From DATIJJ01 sp035478795 (lineage in GTDB: Bacteria > Pseudomonadota > Gammaproteobacteria > DSM-16500): 38,548 nucleotides of DNA. Position 1 is the first letter of the stretch, and each line of letters opens with the position of its first letter. The DNA lies in the NCBI GenBank assembly GCA_035478795.1, contig DATIJJ010000012.1, forward strand, positions 1-38,548, given 5' to 3'. Both the position numbers and the translations under genes were made by a program. This document shows, in pieces, positions 17,335 to 25,427 of the stretch. The notes under the pieces were generated by a model. It worked only from the letters and a program-made list of their open reading frames with translations, had not been told where the DNA came from and did not search any database.

Positions 17335-17419
17335 TGCAACTGCTTGATTATACAGGGAAATTTAGATTTCGCTCCCCGCGGTTCCGGTTCGATTTTTTGT
17401 AACTAGTTGATTATACAAG
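17335..17419. repeat. Pair of 22-bp direct repeats containing TTGATTATACA
   Basis: Positions 17335-17356 and 17398-17419 agree at 18 of 22 bases and share TTGATTATACA exactly. Their starts are 63 bases apart. The second contains the palindrome AACTAGTT. They lie between the repeat element and the 3' end of aroC. They could be a protein-binding site pair or the remnant of an insertion; no adjacent promoter is clear. Confidence 0.6.
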
Positions 17420-17458
17420 AGTTTTTATTTTTCTCGCTTTTAGCGATTTGAGGGGTTT

Positions 17459-18544
17459 TTAGCCCTGTTTTTGCGCCCCCTGCCGCAACACATGATCCAT
17501 CATGACAAGCGCCGACATCGCATCCACAATCGGCACCGCGCGCGGCAACACGCACGGATCATGCCGGCCGGTTGCACTCAATTCGATGGCTTCATTCGCG
17601 AGATTGACTGTTTGCTGGGTTTTCGCAATGGTCGAAACCGGTTTGAACGCAACGCGAAAATAAATATCTTCACCGGTTGAAATCCCGCCAAGTGTGCCGC
17701 CCGCATGATTTGTTGCAGTTGTCACTTTTCCATTTTGAATCACGAATGAATCGTTATGCTGACTGCCTCGAAGCGTCACGCCACGAAATCCGGATCCAAT
17801 ATCAAACCCTTTGGCCGCATTAATACTTAACATCGCCTTGCCAAGGTCCGCCGATAATTTATCAAAAACCGGTTCGCCCAATCCGGCTGGCGCGTGACGA
17901 ATCACACCCCGGATAATCCCGCCAATCGAATCGCCCTCCTGTTTAACCGATTGAATAAGATCCATCATGCAGCGCGCTGCCTTTTCATCAGGACATCGAA
18001 TGCTGTTCAATTCAATTAATTCTCTCGTGACTTTTTGATAATCCATGTCGGTTGAAAACTCTCCAACCTGTTCCACATAACTGAAAATATCGATATTCAA
18101 ATGCTGCTTTAAATATTTTTTCGCAATCGCACCCGCTGCCACACGCGCGAGTGTCTCACGTGCAGACGCGCGTCCACTGCCTCTGAAATCACGTCGGCCA
18201 TATTTCATCAAATACGTATAATCCGCATGCGAAGGACGTAATACATTTTTGAGTTCGTCATAATCTTCCGGGCGCATGTCCTCATTCCAGCACAGTAATA
18301 AAATCGGTGTGCCAGTCGTTTTTCCTTCAAAAACACCTGACAGAATATGAATGCGATCTGATTCCTGCCTCGGTGAAACCAGCGCACTTTGCCCGGGTTT
18401 TCTGCGATCCAGTTCCGATTGAATATCTTCTTCTGAAATAGAAAGACCTGCAGGACACCCATCGACAATGACGCCAATTGCACCACCGTGTGATTCGCCG
18501 CAGGTCGTGATTTTAAATAAAGTCCCAAATGTATTGCCTGCCAT
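17459..18544 (-). CDS. aroC: Chorismate synthase
   Basis: A 361-residue FMN-dependent enzyme for the last shikimate step, from 5-enolpyruvylshikimate-3-phosphate to chorismate. Signatures are TTCGESHGGAIG near the N-terminus, GSGRASARETLARVAAGAIA in the middle and SATGRHDPCVLPRAVPIVDAM near the end. The best start is the ATG at 18544, giving MAGNTFGTLF. It lies 1 nt after the aroB stop, with GAGGTG 4 nt upstream; a GTG four codons earlier is unlikely. It is the last gene of the aro run, so its expression should depend on readthrough and coupling from aroB. Confidence 0.96.
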   Translation of the reverse strand: MAGNTFGTLFKITTCGESHGGAIGVIVDGCPAGLSISEEDIQSELDRRKPGQSALVSPRQESDRIHILSGVFEGKTTGTPILLLCWNEDMRPEDYDELKNVLRPSHADYTYLMKYGRRDFRGSGRASARETLARVAAGAIAKKYLKQHLNIDIFSYVEQVGEFSTDMDYQKVTRELIELNSIRCPDEKAARCMMDLIQSVKQEGDSIGGIIRGVIRHAPAGLGEPVFDKLSADLGKAMLSINAAKGFDIGSGFRGVTLRGSQHNDSFVIQNGKVTTATNHAGGTLGGISTGEDIYFRVAFKPVSTIAKTQQTVNLANEAIELSATGRHDPCVLPRAVPIVDAMSALVMMDHVLRQGAQKQG

Positions 18545-18545
18545 G

Positions 18546-19652
18546 TTACACCTCACTCACATCGATTAATGCCTGTTTCACGATTTCATCTGGAACAACC
18601 TGCGCAACGATATCATTTTTCCGCTGAATTTCACCCGGTTTTTTTAACAAGACATAACGCACCTGATTCGATCGCATTTTTTTATCCGAACGCGTCGCCT
18701 GAATAATAGCATCGATATTTTTATTTTTAAGTACATCCCCTGAAATACCCAGACTCAAAAAAAACTGTCGAATCAATTGATCATCTTCATCCGACAGAAA
18801 TCCCAACAATCGCGAAATGCGTGCCTCAACCAGAATACCTGATGCCACAGCATAACCATGCAATAGAGTATAATCCGTCACTTTTTCAAGCGCATGGCCG
18901 ATGGTATGGCCAACATTCAAAATCATTCGCTGATTTTTTTCTTTTTCATCCACACTTACAATAGACACTTTCAGACGAATTGCCTGTTCAACGATTTTTT
19001 GAATCACTGTTCTCTCGCGATTCATCACATCATCCACATGATCGCGCACATAATCAAAATGATTTCTGTCACAGGTTAAAAAAATCTTGATCGCCTCAAT
19101 CAATCCATTCACAAGATGAGTATCAGGCAAGGTCATCAAACACTGTAAATCAACAATCACCGATAACGGTTGCCAAAAAGACCCAATGAGATTTTTTCCA
19201 GCGGATGCATTCACACCGGTTTTTCCACCCACACTGCTATCAATCATCGACAACAGTGTAGTTGGCAGTTGAATATAAGGCACACCACGCAGATAAGTCG
19301 ATGCAACAAATCCGGAAAGATCCCCCACCACACCGCCACCGAGCGCCAGAATAACAGTGTCTCTGTCGCAATGGTGTTTCAACATTTCTTCTTGCAGATG
19401 ATAGGCCGTTTGAATATTTTTGGATGATTCACCCGGCAAAAAAGACAATAACAAGGGATGATAATCCTGCAATGCCAAAACCAGTGACTCGCCATAAAGC
19501 TCACGAACAGAATCATCCGTGATAATCACCAGACGTTTTGTTCGACACGCTTCCGGCAACCATTTTTCAGGATGGAACAACAAATCAAATCCCACCTGAA
19601 TGGGATAGGAAATGGGTTCAGTCGGCGGAAGCGTCATTTTGATAGCATTCAT
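18546..19652 (-). CDS. aroB: 3-dehydroquinate synthase
   Basis: A 368-residue NAD- and metal-dependent enzyme converting DAHP to 3-dehydroquinate. Visible signatures are LALGGGVVGDLSGFVASTYLRG, PTTLLSMIDSSVGGKTGVN and the metal-site histidines in NVGHTIGHALE and LLHGYAVASG. The start ATG overlaps the DAHP synthase stop as ATGA, so these consecutive pathway steps are translationally coupled. Length is usual for the family. A Met at residue 6 is an alternative, but the overlap favours the first. Confidence 0.96.
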   Translation of the reverse strand: MNAIKMTLPPTEPISYPIQVGFDLLFHPEKWLPEACRTKRLVIITDDSVRELYGESLVLALQDYHPLLLSFLPGESSKNIQTAYHLQEEMLKHHCDRDTVILALGGGVVGDLSGFVASTYLRGVPYIQLPTTLLSMIDSSVGGKTGVNASAGKNLIGSFWQPLSVIVDLQCLMTLPDTHLVNGLIEAIKIFLTCDRNHFDYVRDHVDDVMNRERTVIQKIVEQAIRLKVSIVSVDEKEKNQRMILNVGHTIGHALEKVTDYTLLHGYAVASGILVEARISRLLGFLSDEDDQLIRQFFLSLGISGDVLKNKNIDAIIQATRSDKKMRSNQVRYVLLKKPGEIQRKNDIVAQVVPDEIVKQALIDVSEV

Positions 19653-20692
19653 TTTTCAATCCTGCCAGCCAGCTGGATTAACAGGTCTTCTGTTTCATCC
19701 CACCCCATGCAGGGATCGGTAATGGATAATCCACCAAAATCCGTTTTTTTCGGATGATTTTCATCAATTTTCTGGTTGCCTTTTTTGAGATAACTTTCCA
19801 CCATAAACCCTTTCACGAGATTTTTTAAATGCGGATTTTTTTTAAGTGAATCCATCACGTCAAAAATAACACGCGGCTGAAAATCAGGATCTTTTTTTCC
19901 CTGATTTAAACAATTGTCGTGACTCGCATCAATGATCACCGATGGATTGAGAACAGCATGTGCATCCATGTATTTTTTAATTTCAGCCAGATGGTCGACA
20001 GAATAATTGGGTGCACGATTGCTGCCGCGTAACACGACGTGTGCATGCGCATTGCCATCCGTCTGCACTTCATGGCCATCCAGTACGGCAACATGCGGAT
20101 GCTGTGCTGCAATCACACTGTTCACAGCAACAGCAAGTGAACCATGCGTCGGATTTTTCATGCCAACCGCACAATTAATAGCGGAGGCAAACACACGGTG
20201 TTCCTGATTTTCAGCACTGCGCGCACCCACAGCCACAAAGGTCAGCAATTCAAGAAAAACCCGGGCATTGTGCGTAAAGACCGCTTCGTCTGCAATCGGC
20301 AGACCTGATTCAATCACATCGATCATCATTTTTCGCGTGTATTTCATGCCCGCTTCAATGTCGGGGTTTGAAAAAGGATCCGGTTGATTCAAAGAGCCTG
20401 TCCAGCCTTTTGTGGTGCGCTGTTTTTGAATATAAACACGCATAATAATTTTCAGGGCGTGCTCGACTTTTTTATTCAACATCGCAAGACGTCTGGCATA
20501 CTCCAGCACGGCCTGATCAGGCCACGCCGAACAGGGTCCCACAATCATCAACAATCGTTTATCTTTTCCTTCGAGAATACGATTCACTTCCTGACGGTCT
20601 TTTAAAATTTTTTCGTGATGTTCAATGGATAACGGGATCGATTGAATAAACTCATCCGGCGTCGGCAATTTTTTAATGACGGTGTAAGTCAT
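19649..20692 (-). CDS. DAHP synthase (3-deoxy-7-phosphoheptulonate synthase), class I
   Basis: A 347-residue enzyme joining PEP and erythrose-4-phosphate, the entry step of the shikimate pathway. Signatures are LLMIVGPCSAWP, QRTTKGWTGSLNQPD, VGARSAENQEHRVFAS, AVGMKNPTHGSL, HVVLRGSNRAPNYS and SITDPCMGWDETE. The erythrose-4-phosphate motif, KPRT in E. coli AroG, reads KQRT here. The AENQEHR and GMKNPT wording is closer to a DAHP-synthase branch I associate with Firmicutes and other non-gammaproteobacteria than to AroF/G/H, so I give no gene letter. The ATG at 20692 overlaps the aroE stop (ATGA) and follows GGAG; the 29 extra codons upstream are not part of the family. Feedback specificity cannot be read. 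Confidence 0.93.
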   Translation of the reverse strand: MTYTVIKKLPTPDEFIQSIPLSIEHHEKILKDRQEVNRILEGKDKRLLMIVGPCSAWPDQAVLEYARRLAMLNKKVEHALKIIMRVYIQKQRTTKGWTGSLNQPDPFSNPDIEAGMKYTRKMMIDVIESGLPIADEAVFTHNARVFLELLTFVAVGARSAENQEHRVFASAINCAVGMKNPTHGSLAVAVNSVIAAQHPHVAVLDGHEVQTDGNAHAHVVLRGSNRAPNYSVDHLAEIKKYMDAHAVLNPSVIIDASHDNCLNQGKKDPDFQPRVIFDVMDSLKKNPHLKNLVKGFMVESYLKKGNQKIDENHPKKTDFGGLSITDPCMGWDETEDLLIQLAGRIEK

Positions 20693-21522
20693 GCGGTCTC
20701 CCGCGCTGTCTGCGCATGAATGAGAAGAGATTGCAGTGACAGGATAAGCTCGGGAGTCACAATGGATCGATTCAGCCATAATTCAATCTGTTTTAAACCC
20801 TGGCCGATAAACATATCGAGACCCGAAATGCATGTCGCATTTTTTTCTCTCGCCTGTTTTAAAAACAGGGTTTCAACGGGATTGTAAACCATATCAAAAA
20901 CAATTTGGTTCGGTTGAAAATCATAATTCGGGAGTGGTGAGCAAGACATATCAGGAAACATACCGATGGGCGTTGTATTGATAATAATATCGATATCGCG
21001 CTTTTCAAGCGCATCGCGATCGACACACTCACCGCCCCATTTTTTAATGTGTGCCAGTGCTTTTTCACGCGTTCTGTTCAACCACAACAAATCCGCATGA
21101 TTGTTTGCAAGATAACAGGCAATCGCATCGGAGGCACCACCTGCACCGATAATCAAAGCCTTTTTTCCAACAACAGAAATATTTCGAAAAGCATGGGCGA
21201 CACCGTCAATGTCTGTGTTATAACCCATTAATTTTCCATCACGCAAAATGACCGTATTAGCGACACCCATTTTTTCCACATCCGGGCTTTTATCATCAAG
21301 GTACGACACGATCCCGGCTTTATACGGAATGGTGACAGCCGCAAATCCAATCGACAATGTCTTTAACGCCCGAACGGTCTCTGATAAATTTTTTGTTTCG
21401 TGTGCCAGCAAAACAGCATTGCAGTTTAATAAAGCATAAACACGATTATGTAACAATGGACTTTGGGTATGCGTCAGCGGATTGCCAATCACCAGATTTA
21501 ATTGTGTTTGATGGTCAATCAT
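20689..21522 (-). CDS. aroE: Shikimate dehydrogenase
   Basis: A 277-residue NADP-dependent enzyme reducing 3-dehydroshikimate to shikimate. The substrate-binding N-terminus has GNPLTHTQSPLLHN, and the catalytic lysine is in AVTIPYKAG. GYNTDIDGV supplies the Asn and Asp, and the nucleotide fold has IIGAGGASDAIA. INTTPIGMFPD and FDMVYNPVETLFL are also typical. I choose the ATG at 21522 (MIDHQTQLNL), which follows GAGGG by 8 nt and overlaps the end of aroK by 8 bases. An ATG five codons earlier is possible. Confidence 0.95.
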   Translation of the reverse strand: MIDHQTQLNLVIGNPLTHTQSPLLHNRVYALLNCNAVLLAHETKNLSETVRALKTLSIGFAAVTIPYKAGIVSYLDDKSPDVEKMGVANTVILRDGKLMGYNTDIDGVAHAFRNISVVGKKALIIGAGGASDAIACYLANNHADLLWLNRTREKALAHIKKWGGECVDRDALEKRDIDIIINTTPIGMFPDMSCSPLPNYDFQPNQIVFDMVYNPVETLFLKQAREKNATCISGLDMFIGQGLKQIELWLNRSIVTPELILSLQSLLIHAQTARETA

Positions 21523-22069
21523 GTTTGCTGCCCTCATATCGGTTTAATTGTTGGATGATTCCATGTCCCACATCATCCACTGACCCTTCATTCACGATCG
21601 AAAAATCACTGATTTCCTGATAAATCGCCAGACGTTTTTCCCATAATGCATTGAACGCATTTAACAAATCGTCTTCCGGATTAAAAAAAGCAGGCCGGCC
21701 TGTCTTCTGAATGCGTTCATACACGATTTCTTTGGGTGCCTGAATATGAACAAGGGTACCCGATTGCATGATTTTTTGATTGTCTGAAAAAAGCGGTGTG
21801 CCGCCGCCGGTTGAAATGACCGAAGGCGCGGAATCCATTATTGCGCGTAAAGTATCGGTTTCAAGTGAACGAAAAAACGGTTCACCCTTTTTTTCCATGA
21901 TGGCCCGACAGGTCAATTTTTCATGCCATTTTTTTTCGTAAAAAAATTCTATCCTGTTATCCAGATCAAGATGGAAAACAGATAATTTTTCAGCAAGCAC
22001 TTTTCCTATGACCGATTTTCCGACATGTTTAAAACCAATCAGTAAAATGTGGTTACGCAAGGGTAGCAT
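21515..22069 (-). CDS. aroK: Shikimate kinase
   Basis: A 184-residue kinase that phosphorylates shikimate at the 3-hydroxyl. The P-loop is GFKHVGKS, in place of the more common GxMGxGKST, but it keeps the GxxxxGKS core. Shikimate-binding residues are seen in LDLDNRIE, FFRSLETD and ISTGGGTP. The lid arginines appear in IQKTGRPAF. The ATG at 22069 (MLPLRNHILLIG) follows GGAGG by about 6 nt and overlaps the end of aroA by 17 bases. The 28-codon upstream extension lies within aroA and is discounted. Confidence 0.93.
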   Translation of the reverse strand: MLPLRNHILLIGFKHVGKSVIGKVLAEKLSVFHLDLDNRIEFFYEKKWHEKLTCRAIMEKKGEPFFRSLETDTLRAIMDSAPSVISTGGGTPLFSDNQKIMQSGTLVHIQAPKEIVYERIQKTGRPAFFNPEDDLLNAFNALWEKRLAIYQEISDFSIVNEGSVDDVGHGIIQQLNRYEGSKHD

Positions 22070-23360
22070 GTTCACCCTCCAGGTTCGCACCGATCGATTG
22101 CATGATCTCGACAAATTCCGGAAATGTTTTATGAATCGCTTCACTCTCATCAATCACAGTCTCGCCATCCGCAATCATCCCGGCTACAGCCAGAGCCATC
22201 ACGGTGCGATGATCACCAAACCCTTTCACCTGCGCACCCGACAATGCGCTTTGATAAATAATCAAACCATCGTCCTGTTCTATAATATTTGCACCCATGC
22301 GTGACAGCCCATCGAACATCGAATGAATACGATCCGTTTCTTTTATTCTGGCATGCGCAACGTGGCAAATTTCCGTTTTACCGAAAGCAATCGTACCGAT
22401 CACGGCAAGAATGGGTAACAGATCAGGGATATCACGCGCGTCGATTTTGATACCCGTCAATTTTTTTCCGCCACGAATCCGCAATCGGGTTGGCTGAATC
22501 TCAATATCAGCACCCATCTCACGCAGAATATAAACCAGTTGCTTGTCGCCCTGCGGATCGTTCATATCAATACCCTGTAAAATCACATCCCCCGGGACAA
22601 GAACGGCTGCAGCAATGAGACAGGCAGCGGATGAAAAATCGCCTGCAATCACTGCATGAAATGGCTGATAAAATTGCCCGCCTTTTATTTTCCAGATATC
22701 CGCCCCTCCTCCTGCCCGATGATCTACCTGAATGCCCTGACGGGAAAGCCATTGTAACGTCATCTCGACATAAGGACGTTCCTGCAAATGATTCACAATC
22801 ATTTCACTGTCATCTGGCGCGAGAGGTAATGCAAAAAGCAGTGCAGACAAATATTGCGATGTCGTTCCATCCACGATAGTCTTGCCACCCGTCAATTGTC
22901 CGGAAAGACGAACGGGCAAGGTATCCGGATTTTCCAGATAATCTATTTGAAGACCGAGATTGCAAAGCGCATCAACGAGCGGTTTGATCGGTCTTGCGCG
23001 CATTTGTTTGCTGCAATCAAGCACCACAGGATGATCCGGATTTTTTCTGAATCCCAAAAGTGGCATGATAAAATGCGTGGTCAAACCGGAATGCCCCGAG
23101 TCAATCCTCTCTGTTTGCATATCCAGTGGCAAACCTCGACCCGTGATCGTCAACATATCATCTGATTCAGAAATCACAGCACCCATCGCCCGACAGACTC
23201 GAATGGCATCAGCCGTGTCACTTGCACGCAAACAATTTTTGATAACCGATGTACCACGACACAGTGACGCCAGCATAATGGCGCGAATGCTTTGTGATTT
23301 TGAGCCGGGTGGCGAAACCTGTCCGCTTAATGCGACTGTTTTTTTAACGATAAGTTTCAT
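22053..23360 (-). CDS. aroA: EPSP synthase (3-phosphoshikimate 1-carboxyvinyltransferase)
   Basis: A 435-residue enzyme joining PEP to shikimate-3-phosphate. Present are PPGSKSQSIRA, QMRARPIKPLVDAL, TTSQYLSALLFALPLA, the catalytic Asp in DIPDLLPILAV, KETDRI, GDHRTVMALAVAG and AIHKTFPEF. The segment that is usually GNAGTAMRP (class I) or GNSGTTTRL (class II) reads GHSGLTTHF, so the conserved Asn, Thr and Arg are changed, while the other catalytic residues remain. It begins 15 nt after the glycosyltransferase stop and has a poor ribosome-binding site. It is the first aro gene in the run aroA-aroK-aroE-DAHP synthase-aroB-aroC. Function is likely intact. Confidence 0.93.
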   Translation of the reverse strand: MKLIVKKTVALSGQVSPPGSKSQSIRAIMLASLCRGTSVIKNCLRASDTADAIRVCRAMGAVISESDDMLTITGRGLPLDMQTERIDSGHSGLTTHFIMPLLGFRKNPDHPVVLDCSKQMRARPIKPLVDALCNLGLQIDYLENPDTLPVRLSGQLTGGKTIVDGTTSQYLSALLFALPLAPDDSEMIVNHLQERPYVEMTLQWLSRQGIQVDHRAGGGADIWKIKGGQFYQPFHAVIAGDFSSAACLIAAAVLVPGDVILQGIDMNDPQGDKQLVYILREMGADIEIQPTRLRIRGGKKLTGIKIDARDIPDLLPILAVIGTIAFGKTEICHVAHARIKETDRIHSMFDGLSRMGANIIEQDDGLIIYQSALSGAQVKGFGDHRTVMALAVAGMIADGETVIDESEAIHKTFPEFVEIMQSIGANLEGEHATLA

Positions 23361-23375
23361 AAATCAGGAGAGTCG

Positions 23376-24347
23376 TCATGCATCAAACCCCGTTTTTGTT
23401 TCGATAATGTATTTCGGTCGTTGTTTCACTTCCGTAAAAATCCGCGCAATATATTCCCCCAGAATGCCGATCGACAGTAACTGCACACCGCCCAGAAACA
23501 TCACCGCAACAATAATACTCGGAAAACCTGGCAAGTCTGTTCCATACATTAACGTACTGGTCACAAAATAAATCGCATAAACCAGTGAAATGAGCGACAC
23601 AACAAATCCAACAAATCCCCACACACGCAACGGAATATCGGAAAAAGTCGTGATCCCCGTGATCGCCAGTTCCGTTAACCTGAAAAATCCCCAGGAACTT
23701 TTCCCGCCCGCTCGCTCCTGCACATCATAAGGCACTGCGATTTTTTTGAAACCGACAAAGGCATACAACCCTTTCATGAAACGAACGCGTTCCTGAAAAC
23801 TGTTAATCGCCTGAATCACTTTTCGATCCATCAAACGAAAATCACCCGCATTACTCGGAACATCCACTTTGGTCATTTTGGCCATCAGCCAATAAAAGAG
23901 ACGCGCGAAACTGCGCTTCACGCGCGATTCATTGTCACGATTTTTTCGAACCCCATAGACCATGTCATAGCCTTTCGCCCACTCGGTGAGAAAAGCCGGC
24001 AACACATCAACCGGATGCTGAAAATCCGCATCCATTAAAATCGCCACATCACCCGAACAATGATCCAGCCCCGCAGTCAAGGCCGTTTCCTTGCCAAAAT
24101 TCCGTGAAAAACCCAGTAATTTGATATTAAATTCTGTCGGCAGTGCCAGAATTTTTGCAACAGTCGCATCGCGACTTCCATCATCCACGACGATAATTTC
24201 AAATCGTTTGGCTATTTTTTTTAAGACATCCGCCAATATTGGAAAAAAACTGTCTGCATTGGCTTCTTCATTAAAAACAGGCACAATGCAGGAAATAAAA
24301 ACATCTCTGCTTTTAATCAATTGGTCCCGACTGGAAAGCATTATCAT
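23376..24347 (-). CDS. GtrB/ArnC-like family 2 glycosyltransferase
   Basis: A 323-residue membrane-anchored glycosyltransferase. The GT-A fold has SCIVPVFNEEANAD, IIVVDDGSRD, GFSRNFGKETAL and the metal-binding DADFQHP. SNAGDFRLMDRKV follows. Two C-terminal membrane helices (about 236-262 and 274-298) end in ILGEYIARIF, the standard close of ArnC, GtrB and dolichol-phosphate-mannose-synthase-like enzymes. These proteins charge undecaprenyl phosphate with a sugar on the cytoplasmic face. GGAGG lies 9 nt before the first ATG. It sits between rdgC (23-nt gap) and aroA (15-nt gap) and is likely co-transcribed with the aro genes, though not part of that pathway. It could feed the ArnT-like transferase at 14652-16187. 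Confidence 0.88.
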   Translation of the reverse strand: MIMLSSRDQLIKSRDVFISCIVPVFNEEANADSFFPILADVLKKIAKRFEIIVVDDGSRDATVAKILALPTEFNIKLLGFSRNFGKETALTAGLDHCSGDVAILMDADFQHPVDVLPAFLTEWAKGYDMVYGVRKNRDNESRVKRSFARLFYWLMAKMTKVDVPSNAGDFRLMDRKVIQAINSFQERVRFMKGLYAFVGFKKIAVPYDVQERAGGKSSWGFFRLTELAITGITTFSDIPLRVWGFVGFVVSLISLVYAIYFVTSTLMYGTDLPGFPSIIVAVMFLGGVQLLSIGILGEYIARIFTEVKQRPKYIIETKTGFDA

Positions 24348-24370
24348 ACTCTACCGCCTCCTGCACCGGT

Positions 24371-25315
24371 TTATGCCATTTCAGTTTCAGCGACGCGACT
24401 TTTTTCTGTTTTGACGGACTTTTCCGATTTGATAAACAATTGCAATAATTCGTTTAACAATCCCGTCAGGGTTTCTGTCATCATAAAAAAATCGGCATCA
24501 AATTGTTGTTGCCGCGTTTCAGGTTCCATTTCTTTGGATTGTGCAATGACCTGATCTTCAAAACGAATGCCTTGCAGCGAAAAATTATCCACGAGAACAA
24601 ACCGGATGAGATCATGCCAGCACAAGGCCAGTTGTTTTACTTCATAACCATCTTTAATCAGTGCCTGAATGGCTTCTGCAAATAAATCCTGCTGCTGACA
24701 ACGCACCACGCGGTTTTGCTGATCCGGATCGATCAGCACACACGATTTTTCAATGGAAAGCGCTTGCGGATGATTTTGTTTTTTTAGCCAGTGTGTTGTC
24801 ACCGGTGAGAGCTTGTTCAGTTCGTACGGAAAAATATTTTCAGAGATCGATTTTTTAAAGAGCGAAAGAAACTGTTCGGTTTTTTTCTCGTTGGAAGAAC
24901 CCAGCACCAGCCACTGGTTGCGTGTATCAATATACGCATACACACGCGTCAACTTGCTGAACGCGCGCGGCAACAAGGTCATGGTGATTTCATCGCGAAG
25001 TGAGAGTTTCTGTTTTTGATAAACCTTGCGACCTTCCAGGGCTTCTATCTGTTTAACCTTATCCATCAATTCCTGACGAATAACAGATGCCGGAAGAATT
25101 TTTTCCTCAATCTGCAGGCACAGCATAATACAGCCATTGACCATGCGAGCAAGCGGTGCACCCTCCTCGTCAACAAGCGACACCCAGCCCATCCCGAAAG
25201 GCATGGAAGGCAAACAGGAGGTAAAGGCAAGCGGCTCCAATTTTTCAATCACTTGCTCGATCGGAAGGCGAAAAGCATCCATGAGCCGGAATAGCTGTAC
25301 CTGTTTAAACCACAT
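24371..25315 (-). CDS. rdgC: RdgC, nucleoid-associated recombination protein
   Basis: A 314-residue protein of the RdgC family, close in length to E. coli RdgC (303). The N-terminus MWFKQVQLFRL and the segments SMPFGMGWV, RDEITMTLLPRAFSK and DLIRFVLVDNFSLQGIRF are family hallmarks. RdgC forms a ring around double-stranded DNA and limits RecA loading. The ribosome-binding site AGGGAT lies 6 nt upstream. It is the first gene on the minus strand before the glycosyltransferase and aro run, and its promoter must lie in the 112-base divergent gap to the next gene. Confidence 0.93.
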   Translation of the reverse strand: MWFKQVQLFRLMDAFRLPIEQVIEKLEPLAFTSCLPSMPFGMGWVSLVDEEGAPLARMVNGCIMLCLQIEEKILPASVIRQELMDKVKQIEALEGRKVYQKQKLSLRDEITMTLLPRAFSKLTRVYAYIDTRNQWLVLGSSNEKKTEQFLSLFKKSISENIFPYELNKLSPVTTHWLKKQNHPQALSIEKSCVLIDPDQQNRVVRCQQQDLFAEAIQALIKDGYEVKQLALCWHDLIRFVLVDNFSLQGIRFEDQVIAQSKEMEPETRQQQFDADFFMMTETLTGLLNELLQLFIKSEKSVKTEKSRVAETEMA

Positions 25316-25329
25316 GATTGGATCCCTGA

Positions 25330-25357
25330 TTTACCAAAATTTCAGAAATTCTATACT
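25330..25357 (+). promoter_or_regulatory. Candidate sigma-70 promoter for the exported glycosidase-domain gene
   Basis: TTTACC (25330-25335), a 16-base spacer and TATACT (25352-25357). Four and five of six positions match consensus. It precedes the ATG at 25428 by about 70 bases, in the divergent gap beside rdgC. Confidence 0.45.
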
Positions 25358-25427
25358 TGTTTTTACCAGAAGAACAGAATAAATTGTTATTCCCTGAGCC
25401 GCTTCTCTGCTCCTTATAGGACATTCC

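Noticed and set aside
17142..17402. An 86-codon frame starting inside palindromic element B
   Set aside because: It runs through the arm palindrome and the adjacent direct repeats and has no start signal or protein-like composition.
17431..17450. TCGCT/AGCGA hairpin after aroC as an operon terminator
   Set aside because: The 5-bp stem with a 3-base loop is followed by A-rich sequence on the aroC strand rather than a U-tract.
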